From Clostridium scatologenes (GTDB lineage Bacteria; Bacillota; Clostridia; Clostridiales; Clostridiaceae): a DNA stretch of 64,000 bases. The position numbers and the translations under genes are program-made. Of this stretch, positions 44,123 to 52,107 are shown one piece after another. Below the pieces are notes generated by a model. The model made no database searches. It worked only from the letters and a program-made list of their open reading frames with translations, and had not been told where the DNA came from. The stretch lies in assembly GCF_000968375.1 (NCBI RefSeq), contig NZ_CP009933.1, positions 1,240,001 through 1,304,000 on the forward strand. Direction: 5' to 3'. How positions within the stretch are numbered: position 1 is the stretch's first letter; each line of letters opens with the position of its first letter.

Positions 44123-45835
44123 GTGCAGTGGTTTAAAAATTTGAAAATGGTACAAAAATTAATATCGTCATTTCTTGTAGTAGCATTATTTATTGGTGTA
44201 GTTGGATTTATTGGAATACATAATATGCAATTAATATATTCTAATGCTAACTCTATGCATGATTATAATCTTAAATCAATAGAAACATTGATGACTATGA
44301 AACAAAATTATGCAGATGTCCGATCAGATTTGTTAAAGATTGTATATCAACAGGACTTAAGTGATAAGAACAGTATAAAGAAAGAAATTACTGATTTAAG
44401 TGAAAAAAATGATACAATTATAGATAATTATGAAAAAACATTGTTGTCTAAAGAAGAAAACGCAATTTTTCCACAGTTGAAAAAGGATAGAAGTACATAT
44501 AAAGAAGCATTTACTGCTGTAATAAAACTTATTGATGAAAATAATTATAAAGGTGCACAAGAAAAATTTTCTGATATTACTACGGCAAGAGCAAAAATTT
44601 ATGAAGATATGGATAATTTAATAAAGATAAACTCTGACCAAGCAGATAAGGCAGATACTCAAAATAGAAGTACATATAAATCATCCTTCATTAGTACAAT
44701 TATTATAGGTGTTTTAGGATTAGTATTTGCAATTATAATTGGATTGTTTATAGCAATTATGATTTCAAAGCAAATAAAAAAAGTTTTGATTTTTGCAGAA
44801 GCTCTAGGAGAAGGAGATTTAAGTAAGTCTATAGAAGTGGACAGAAAAGATGAAATAGGAAATTTAGGTAAGGCTTTAAATAAAGCTTGTGAAAATATGA
44901 AAGAATTAATAAGTTCAATAATGGATAGTTCAGGAGATATAAGTTCTTCTAGTGAGGAATTATCTGCAACTACTGAGGAAATTACATCTATGATGGAGGC
45001 TGCAAATGAATCAACTGAGCAAATTTCACAAGGAGCCCAAGAATTGAGTTCCACAACTGAAGGAGTAAATGAGTCTATGCAGGATATTTCTACATCAACT
45101 GGTGAATTGCTAAATAGATCAACAGATGCTAAGAATTCTTCAGAAGCAATAAGTAAACGTGCAATTGATATAAAAGAGAAAGCAGCTAAAAACATAAAAG
45201 ATGGAGAGATAATATATAATGAAAAGCGAAATAATATTATAAAATCAATTGAAGATGGTAAGGTAGTTGAAGAAGTTAAAATAATGGCTGATTCTATTGG
45301 AAGTATAGCAGAGCAAACAAACCTTCTTGCTTTAAATGCTGCAATAGAAGCAGCAAGAGCTGGTGAACAGGGAAAGGGTTTTGCAGTGGTTGCTGATGAA
45401 GTTAGAGATTTAGCAGAACAATCTTCTCAAGCTGTAACGAATATTCAGAGTATGGTGTCTCAAGTTAAGAATGCATTCGATAGTTTATCAAGAAGTGGAC
45501 AAGACATATTGCAATATATGGAAAGTATTGTTAAACCTAGCTATGAATTGCTTATGAATACAGGGGTGCAGTATGAAAAGGATTCTGAGTATATAAGAGA
45601 TATGTCTGAAAAAATTTCAAATTTATCAGATAAAATGAATGATTCTGTAGGTAATATAAGTGATTCAATTCAAAATATATCAGCAACTTCACAGCAATCA
45701 GCGGCTGGTTCGGAAGAAGTTACTAGTAGTATAAGTGAAATAACAAAAGCTGTAAGTGAGGTTTCTAAATCTGCTCAAAGTCAAGCTGAACTTGCACAAA
45801 AACTTAACGAAATGGTTCAAAAATTTAAAATATAA
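44123..45835 (+). CDS. Methyl-accepting chemotaxis protein (4HB type)
   Basis: The 570-residue receptor starts at GTG, preceded by AAGGGGG; an upstream ORF extension to 43973 overlaps the palindromic repeat and lacks an RBS, and the start alignment with the MCP at 50419 (MQWFKNLK / MKWFYNLK) supports the GTG. It has a membrane segment (~13-32), a four-helix-bundle sensor (~35-185), a second span (~190-215), a HAMP domain (KDEIGNLGKALNK) and the signalling hairpin tip IGSIAEQTNLLALNAAIEAARAG. It should sense an external small molecule and control CheA. No che genes lie beside it. Confidence 0.9.
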   Translation: MQWFKNLKMVQKLISSFLVVALFIGVVGFIGIHNMQLIYSNANSMHDYNLKSIETLMTMKQNYADVRSDLLKIVYQQDLSDKNSIKKEITDLSEKNDTIIDNYEKTLLSKEENAIFPQLKKDRSTYKEAFTAVIKLIDENNYKGAQEKFSDITTARAKIYEDMDNLIKINSDQADKADTQNRSTYKSSFISTIIIGVLGLVFAIIIGLFIAIMISKQIKKVLIFAEALGEGDLSKSIEVDRKDEIGNLGKALNKACENMKELISSIMDSSGDISSSSEELSATTEEITSMMEAANESTEQISQGAQELSSTTEGVNESMQDISTSTGELLNRSTDAKNSSEAISKRAIDIKEKAAKNIKDGEIIYNEKRNNIIKSIEDGKVVEEVKIMADSIGSIAEQTNLLALNAAIEAARAGEQGKGFAVVADEVRDLAEQSSQAVTNIQSMVSQVKNAFDSLSRSGQDILQYMESIVKPSYELLMNTGVQYEKDSEYIRDMSEKISNLSDKMNDSVGNISDSIQNISATSQQSAAGSEEVTSSISEITKAVSEVSKSAQSQAELAQKLNEMVQKFKI

Positions 45836-45838
45836 ACA

Positions 45839-45876
45839 AAAAGGCTATCTTAAAAATGATTTTAAGATAGCCTTTA
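45839..45876. terminator. Bidirectional terminator between two MCP genes
   Basis: AAAGGCTATCTTAAAA pairs with TTTTAAGATAGCCTTT around a 4-nt loop, with A/T tails on both strands. It lies between the convergent MCP genes. Confidence 0.9.
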
Positions 45877-45878
45877 CA

Positions 45879-47873
45879 TTATAGTTTAAACTTATCAATT
45901 ATTTTATTTAAACTAGTTGTAATATTTTTTAGTTCTTCCATATTAGAAGATATAATTTCCATAGCACTAGATTGTTCTTCCATAGAAGCTGAAACTTCTT
46001 CAGTAGAAGCAGCAGCTTCTTCAGATATTACTGATATACCTTCAATTGACTTAATGGCAATTTCTTTATTTTTTTCAACTTCATCAATTTCAGCTGTAAG
46101 TTCTTCAATATATTTTATCATTTTGCTCATTGAGTCTTCAATGGTTTTAAATGACTGTTCAGATTCAGCCATAGAATTATTAGCTTCTTTGATTATTTTT
46201 TCAGCATTTATCATATTTGATTGAGTTGAATTGATTTCGTCTAAAATTTCTTTTATCATATTAGAGATTTCCTTTGTAGAAGAAGCTGTTTCTTCAGATA
46301 AATTTCTAACTTCATCTGCCACTACTGCAAATCCTTTTCCAGATTCTCCAGCTCTTGCAGCTTCAATAGCAGCGTTTAAAGCTAACAAATTTGTTTGTTC
46401 AGCTATGGATCCTATGGTATTTACTATAGCTCCAATAGATTCAGATTTTTTTGACAAAATATTAATGTTTCTAGCTACTTTTTGGCTAGCATCATTATTT
46501 AGTTCCATTTTAGAAGATAAATCTAAAATAGAAGACATACCCTTTTTATTAACATCATTAGTTAAATATGAATATTTTTTTACTTCATTAGTTTTTAATA
46601 CTATAGCATTTATTTTGTCAGCTAAGTTATTCAACTTTTTAAGTCCTGTTTCTGATTCTTTTGCTTGTTCAATTGAACCTTCTGCTAATTGACTTGTTGC
46701 TTTAGCTACATCTGTGATAGACATAACTGTTTGTTCTACAGAAGAAGATACGTTATTTGAATATTTTAATATGTTATCTGAATTATTTTTCAAATCTTCA
46801 ACAATTTTTCTTAACTCTTCTTTTAAATTCAATACCGAATGAGCAATAATACCTATTTCATCTTTATATTTTAATGCTTTATTAGATTCACTAGCATCAT
46901 TTTTAAAATCAAAATCTTTTAATTTATTAATATCCCTTGTTATTAAAGATATAGGGCCAGCTAATTTGCTACTAAGATATGAAGCAAATATTAAAGAAAA
47001 AATTAAAGATAGTATTAATATGATAGCAGCATATACAATTAAAGAATTTAGAGGTTTGTTAAATTCTTTAGTAGGTATAGCAAATCCTATAATCCAGTTT
47101 GAAGCTTTTACTTTTGATGACACAAAATATCTATTTGTACCATCATAATCTTTTAAGACAAAGGAATTTTTGGAGGTTATTGACATATATTTGCTATCAA
47201 ACACATTGTTTAAATTTTTAAGTTCTTTATCTTTAGGTTGAAAGTCTTTATTTGGATGAATAATGATATTATTAGCTGAATCTACTAAGTAAGAATAACT
47301 ATTATTTATAGGTGAAGCTTTTTTTATTGTATCAGTAAGAAGATCTAAATTAATATCTGTACTAATAACACCCAGTACTTGTCCGTTTTTGGTTATAGGT
47401 TTAGATATAGAAACTACCATTTTTTTTGTAGTTTGATCTAAGAATGGTGATGTGTAAATTAGACCTTTCTTTTCTATTGCTAATTTGTACCAACTTCTTT
47501 GAGTGCAATCATAATCTGAAGGAGGATTCCAGCCAGAACCATCTATCATTTTTTTGTTTGTCATTCCAATATAAATGTCAGTAATATTAGAATTCAATTT
47601 TAATTTAGATTGAAGATAATTTGATATGTTGTTTTCATTAAAATCACCTAAAGTTTCTATTGCATAGCCTGTTTCATCAAGTATCTTTGCTTGTCCGTCA
47701 AGCCACCCATTGATCAATTCCGAATACTTTTCAGAAGCAATTAATGCTTGTTCGCTTGATTGTTTTGTAATAGTTTTGTATGATATAGAATAGCTTATTA
47801 TAGAGGAAATTAAAATAAGTATAATACATGTTGAAGAAATCGCTAGAATTAGTTTTGATCGTATACTTTTCAT
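45879..47873 (-). CDS. Methyl-accepting chemotaxis protein with dCache domain
   Basis: The 664-residue receptor has an N-terminal membrane span (~8-30), a double Cache extracellular domain (~40-280) with WYKLAIEKKGLIYTSPF, DQTTKKMVVSISKPI and GVISTDINLDLL, typical of amino-acid or organic-acid sensors, a second span (~285-310), HAMP, and the conserved hairpin tip IGSIAEQTNLLALNAAIEAARAG with methylation helices. The RBS on the minus strand is AAAGGAG. Its ligand cannot be told from the sequence. Gene orientation is convergent with the MCP at 44123. Confidence 0.9.
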   Translation of the reverse strand: MKSIRSKLILAISSTCIILILISSIISYSISYKTITKQSSEQALIASEKYSELINGWLDGQAKILDETGYAIETLGDFNENNISNYLQSKLKLNSNITDIYIGMTNKKMIDGSGWNPPSDYDCTQRSWYKLAIEKKGLIYTSPFLDQTTKKMVVSISKPITKNGQVLGVISTDINLDLLTDTIKKASPINNSYSYLVDSANNIIIHPNKDFQPKDKELKNLNNVFDSKYMSITSKNSFVLKDYDGTNRYFVSSKVKASNWIIGFAIPTKEFNKPLNSLIVYAAIILILSLIFSLIFASYLSSKLAGPISLITRDINKLKDFDFKNDASESNKALKYKDEIGIIAHSVLNLKEELRKIVEDLKNNSDNILKYSNNVSSSVEQTVMSITDVAKATSQLAEGSIEQAKESETGLKKLNNLADKINAIVLKTNEVKKYSYLTNDVNKKGMSSILDLSSKMELNNDASQKVARNINILSKKSESIGAIVNTIGSIAEQTNLLALNAAIEAARAGESGKGFAVVADEVRNLSEETASSTKEISNMIKEILDEINSTQSNMINAEKIIKEANNSMAESEQSFKTIEDSMSKMIKYIEELTAEIDEVEKNKEIAIKSIEGISVISEEAAASTEEVSASMEEQSSAMEIISSNMEELKNITTSLNKIIDKFKL

Positions 47874-48056
47874 AATATATCTCCTTTCTGTGAACCTAAT
47901 GTCAATTAAATTAAAAAAGTTGGAACTTACTAGTAATTTCGTTAATAATAGAAGAAACTTGATGAAAGTTCACAAAATAGTACGAATTTACTGAATATAA
48001 TGCTTGGTTTGAAAATAGAGCTAAAAGAGAATAAAATTTTTAAATCAACATAATGA
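47874..48056 (-). other. Gap upstream of the dCache MCP gene
   Basis: No gene is seen. It holds the MCP RBS region (GAAAGGAG, 47880-47887 on the complement), and leads directly into the hairpin element that starts about 48057. Confidence 0.3.
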
Positions 48057-48806
48057 GCATATTGCGACGTCCTGTCGCTTTCGGAGCTTTTGCCGTCCTG
48101 GCAAAAATTACGCCATTTTTCAATATCTCAAGCAAAGAACTTCTAAAATTCGTTCGCATCTTCCTTCACAGCATATATCAGTCTACATACAGTTGAAAGT
48201 TACTTCTTAGTGCATTACGTGCATTTATAATACTTAGTAACTAGTTTATGTATAGTTCAGCTATTTTAATAATATCCTATGGCGCATCCTACAAAAATAG
48301 CAAGTTAGTTGATTATTAACTATATTTGAAATGCTTGTATGTTTTTTAACAATCGAAATAATAAGTCTCTTTTAAGATATTTCAGCAGGATAGAAAGTAA
48401 CTCATTAGCCTAACAGCAGGCTATGCCTTAATATTTAGGCGTTGTAAGTTATGATTATAAATATAATTTGGCTTACTAAAATTACTTATAACAATTTAAT
48501 TATGTGCGTATACTTGAAGTTACTAGTTTGGATTTTAACTTTTATGCAGTGATATATGATAAGGGTGTCCTCACATTAGCTAAATTGTTTTAGTATTATT
48601 CTTAGCTTGAAGATTTGAAAAGCCTTAGAACTTTAGTCCTGTCTGAGGGAACCAAGTTTGACAAAGTTCTTAGGCTTTTCAAATCTTCAAGCTTTAGAAT
48701 AATTAAAACATTTAGCAGTGAGGACACCCTTATCATATATCACGGAATGAAAGTTAAAATCCAAACTTCCACTGCACCTTTACGTCGCATTATTTTTAAA
48801 CTGTGA
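48057..48806. mobile_element. Hairpin element, long copy (750 nt)
   Basis: This non-coding element has boundaries inferred from similarity to a second, shorter copy at 56735-57036 in opposite orientation. The ends carry a short inverted GCGACGT motif: GCATATTGCGACGT at the left and ACGTCGCATTATTTTTAAAC at the right. The right third is a giant hairpin (48525-48767), described separately. The left part has two small hairpins with the same GTCCT loop, at 48064-48078 (GCGAC/GTCGC) and 48088-48106 (TTTTGCC/GGCAAAA). No transposase is encoded; the 63-codon ORF inside is part of the palindrome. It could be a non-autonomous transposable element or a structured RNA gene. Confidence 0.65.
48525..48767. 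repeat. Giant hairpin of the long element copy
   Basis: The outer stem AGTTTGGATTTTAACTTT (48525-48542) pairs with 48750-48767. The next stem, 48549-48574, pairs with 48718-48743, and the inner stem, AGCTTGAAGATTTGAAAAGC from 48604, pairs with 48672-48692 with one mismatch. The apex is CCT-GTCTG-AGG. It is almost fully self-complementary over ~240 nt. Confidence 0.9.
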
Positions 48807-48847
48807 AAGTAGAGTAGTTTAACTTTAGCACTAATATTTAAATGAAA

Positions 48848-49834
48848 TTATTTTTCGTAACCATTTAGGTGGTTTTTATGCCAATTCCATGCAGTTTCTA
48901 TTATAGTTTCAAGAGAGTTGAATTTAGGCTCCCAGCCAAGTTCTTTTATAGCTTTTTCAGAAGATGCTATTAAAGTAGCAGGGTCTCCTGCACGTCTTGC
49001 AGCAATTTCAGCCTTAATATTTATACTTGTCACTTTTCTTGCTACAGCTACAACTTCTCTAACAGAGAAACCTTTTCCATTACCTAAATTGTAAATCTTA
49101 CTTTCACCACCATTTTTAAGTCTTTTTAAAGCTAATAAGTGCGCAGAAGCAAGATCTGATACATGAACATAATCTCTTACACATGTACCATCTTCAGTAT
49201 TATAATCATCTCCAAATATCATTATTTTTTCTCTTTTACCTAAGGCGGTTTGTAGGATTATGGGTATAAGATGGCTTTCAGGTTTGTGATCTTCTCCAAT
49301 TTTTCCATTTATATGAGCACCACAAGCATTAAAATATCTTAATGCAGTATATTTTATGTTATAAGCTTTATCACACCATTTTAGTATCTTTTCCACTGCA
49401 AGCTTTGATTCACCATAAGGATTTGTTGGAAAAGTTTTATCTTGTTCCAATATAGGTATATTTTCAGGTTCACCATAAGTTGCAGCTGTAGATGAAAATA
49501 CAATATACTTAACATCATGTTTATTCATAGCTTCTAAAAGTTTTATAGTAGAATTAATATTATTGTCAAAATATTTTAATGGATTTTCTACACTTTCACC
49601 CACTAGAGAATTTGCTGCAAAATCTATAACAGCATCAATTTTATTTTCAGTAAAGACTTTATCCAAAATTTTATTATCTTTTAAATCTCCAATATAAAAT
49701 TTTCCGCCTAAAAGTGAATCCTTATGGCCTGTTTGAAGATTGTCAAGTATAACAACATCATGACCACTTTCTAATAAATAAGCAACCATGTGACTGCCTA
49801 TATAACCAGCGCCACCACAAACTAGTATGTTCAT
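48848..49834 (-). CDS. galE: UDP-glucose 4-epimerase
   Basis: The 328-residue short-chain dehydrogenase/reductase-fold enzyme interconverts UDP-glucose and UDP-galactose. The NAD-binding GGAGYIGSHMV is at the N-terminus, with FAANSLVGESVENPLKYF, SSTAATYGEP and the catalytic Tyr-Lys in YGESKLAVEK, and the substrate region LRYFNACGAH. The C-terminal LGWEPKFNSLETIIETAWNW is typical. The minus-strand RBS is AGGAGG. It stands alone; no other gal or polysaccharide gene adjoins. It probably serves cell-surface polysaccharide or galactose use. Confidence 0.95.
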   Translation of the reverse strand: MNILVCGGAGYIGSHMVAYLLESGHDVVILDNLQTGHKDSLLGGKFYIGDLKDNKILDKVFTENKIDAVIDFAANSLVGESVENPLKYFDNNINSTIKLLEAMNKHDVKYIVFSSTAATYGEPENIPILEQDKTFPTNPYGESKLAVEKILKWCDKAYNIKYTALRYFNACGAHINGKIGEDHKPESHLIPIILQTALGKREKIMIFGDDYNTEDGTCVRDYVHVSDLASAHLLALKRLKNGGESKIYNLGNGKGFSVREVVAVARKVTSINIKAEIAARRAGDPATLIASSEKAIKELGWEPKFNSLETIIETAWNWHKNHLNGYEK

Positions 49835-50418
49835 AATAAAAGACCTCCTAATATATGAGTATAAATTTTAGAATTAAGATTAAAAATATCAATTTGATAA
49901 AAGCTTAATTCTGTATATAGTGTATTTTTTAAATACAGTATAACTTAATATTAATATACTAGCAATATATACAAAAATTTAATACTATATGTTATTTTAT
50001 ATGGACTTTTAACAGTTTGTTATATGAGTTAATTTACTAAATTAACTCATATAACATCAAAAATTGACAACATATATCCAGCATAGTATAATTATAGCCA
50101 ATAAAACATTCGCTTCTAAATGAATAAAATTTATGTAAAACCGATTGATACATAAAGAATAAATATCACAATTCTAAAAAATAAGTAACTAATTAGTAAT
50201 GCAAGCCTCCTACTAAAGAGTTATCAGCGAAAAGTTCATTTCAAAAGAGTTTAGTTTATACAGTCTGTTCTGAAAATTGTGGAATTAACCAATATTAATT
50301 GTAATAGGCCAAAAGTAATGGTTTATAAAGGATAGTGCGATATTATTCTGAATATTTGGTGTATACAACGGTTTTAAAAGAAATGTTTAATGATATTTAA
50401 CAATAAGGGGGATAGAAA
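49835..50418. promoter_or_regulatory. galE / MCP divergent gap with perfect 39-nt palindrome
   Basis: The 584-nt AT-rich divergent gap contains a perfect inverted repeat at 50018-50056: arms TGTTATATGAGTTAATTTA and its complement around one C. It has no flanking T-run, so it is an operator-like or structural site rather than a standard terminator. No riboswitch or ORF was recognised. Confidence 0.6.
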
Positions 50419-52107
50419 ATGAAATGGTTTTACAATTTAAAAATAAGAGTTAAGATTATTTTGTATTTTGTTATGCTTGTAATTTTTATTGGAGTGGTTG
50501 GAATCATCGGTATTACTAATATGAAAAACATTAACAGCAGAAGTGAAGATATGTATAAAAACAATTTACTTGCCATACAGGATGCTCAAAATATACAGAA
50601 AGATTTATTTGTTATCCGTTCGGATTATTTGTCAATGTTGTATGAAAAAGACAATTCTAAGGTACAACAGAGGATAAATGATATTCAAAAACTAATAGAG
50701 GAATGTAATCAAATACAAAAAGATTATGAGCCAACTATTCAATCTTCTGAGGAAAGAAATTTATTCAATTCTTTAAAGAATAATTTTACCATGTATAAAA
50801 ACACATTAGATGAACATATGAGCTTAATGAAGGCAGGCAATTATTCAGAAGTAAGTTCTAAAGTTACTCAACTTGCAAATTTGAGAGAAAAAACCGATCA
50901 ATCAATTCAAGATTTAGTAAGTTTAAATAAGAAAAATGCCGAAACAAAGAATGCAATAAATATTGCAAGCTATAAAAGTCAATCTATAATTATGATTATA
51001 GTCATAATGGTTGGAGCTGCACTTGCAATACTTGTAGGTTTATTGTTTGCCAATATGATAAGTAAGCCTTTGAATCAAATTGTAAATGCGGCTAATAGTA
51101 TAGCTAGAGGTGACTTGAATGTATATGTAAAAGTAGATACTAAAGATGAAATAGGTATATTGGCAGATGCCTTCATGAAAATGTCAAATAATATTAATGA
51201 AGCTATGTCAAATATAAATGCAGCAGCAGAAGAAGTATCAGCGGGAGCAAAGCAAGCATCTGATTCAAGTATTGCGCTTTCACAAGGAAGTACTGAACAA
51301 GCAAGTTCAATTGAACAACTAACTGCTTCTATGGAAGAAATATCTTCACAAACAAGTGAAAATAGTAATAGTGCAAGTAAGGCAAATGAACTTGCTTATG
51401 CCACCAAAGAAACTGCTGTTAAAGGGAATGACCATATGAAGGAAATGTTAAAATCAATGGAAGATATTAATGAATCATCTTCAAATATTTCAAAGATTAT
51501 TAAGGTTATAGATGAAATTGCATTTCAGACTAATATACTTGCTCTTAATGCTGCAGTTGAAGCAGCAAGAGCTGGACAACATGGAAAAGGTTTTGCAGTA
51601 GTTGCAGAAGAAGTGAGAAATTTGGCCGAACGTTCTGCTAATGCAGCTAAAGAAACTACGAATATGATTGAAGGTTCTATTAAAAAAGTTGAAAGTGGTA
51701 CTAAAATAGCATCTGAAACAGCATCAGCATTAAGTGAAATAGTTAAAGATGTTTCACAAGTAGCAGAGCTTGTAAAAGGTATAGCTGAAGCATCAAATGA
51801 ACAAGCATTAGGTATTGAACAAATTAATCAAGGAATCATGCAAGTGTCAAATGTAGTTCAGACTAATTCTGCAACTTCTGAAGAAATTGCGGCTTCAAGT
51901 GAAGAATTATATGGTCAAGCTGAAATGCTAAAAGAAGAAGTAGAAAGATTTAAATTAAAGAAAATAGATAATTATTATAGCAAAACAGAAAAATTTAGTC
52001 CTGAAATATTAGAACTTTTGAAAAAAGTAAATGAAAGTAAAAATTATAGCAAAAATAATTCGCCTAAAATTGCTTTAACTGATAAGGAATTGGAGTTAAA
52101 TGAATGA
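50419..52107 (+). CDS. Methyl-accepting chemotaxis protein (4HB type)
   Basis: The 562-residue receptor has spans at ~10-30 and ~190-212, a four-helix-bundle sensor between them, HAMP (KDEIGILADAFMKMS) and the MCP signalling domain (IAFQTNILALNAAVEAARAGQHGKGFAVVAEEVRNLAERSA, in parts). The RBS AAGGGGG is before the ATG. The stop overlaps the start of the hybrid kinase gene by 4 nt (ATGA), so the receptor and kinase are translated together. Two single-domain receivers follow. This suggests a dedicated receptor-kinase pathway apart from, or besides, CheA. The sensed ligand is unknown. Confidence 0.9.
   Translation: MKWFYNLKIRVKIILYFVMLVIFIGVVGIIGITNMKNINSRSEDMYKNNLLAIQDAQNIQKDLFVIRSDYLSMLYEKDNSKVQQRINDIQKLIEECNQIQKDYEPTIQSSEERNLFNSLKNNFTMYKNTLDEHMSLMKAGNYSEVSSKVTQLANLREKTDQSIQDLVSLNKKNAETKNAINIASYKSQSIIMIIVIMVGAALAILVGLLFANMISKPLNQIVNAANSIARGDLNVYVKVDTKDEIGILADAFMKMSNNINEAMSNINAAAEEVSAGAKQASDSSIALSQGSTEQASSIEQLTASMEEISSQTSENSNSASKANELAYATKETAVKGNDHMKEMLKSMEDINESSSNISKIIKVIDEIAFQTNILALNAAVEAARAGQHGKGFAVVAEEVRNLAERSANAAKETTNMIEGSIKKVESGTKIASETASALSEIVKDVSQVAELVKGIAEASNEQALGIEQINQGIMQVSNVVQTNSATSEEIAASSEELYGQAEMLKEEVERFKLKKIDNYYSKTEKFSPEILELLKKVNESKNYSKNNSPKIALTDKELELNE

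Noticed and set aside
44659..45195. Long minus-strand ORF (178 codons) inside the MCP gene
   Set aside because: It is antisense to the MCP signalling region; repeated Ser/Ala codons of MCP genes commonly leave open antisense frames.
48615..48806. A 63-codon ORF in the gap before galE
   Set aside because: It lies wholly inside the giant hairpin; the reading frame follows from the palindrome, has no RBS and no protein-like composition.
49835..50418. Cyclic-di-GMP riboswitch upstream of the MCP operon
   Set aside because: The region was read for GEMM-type conserved words (such as the GNRA tetraloop and receptor); none were found.
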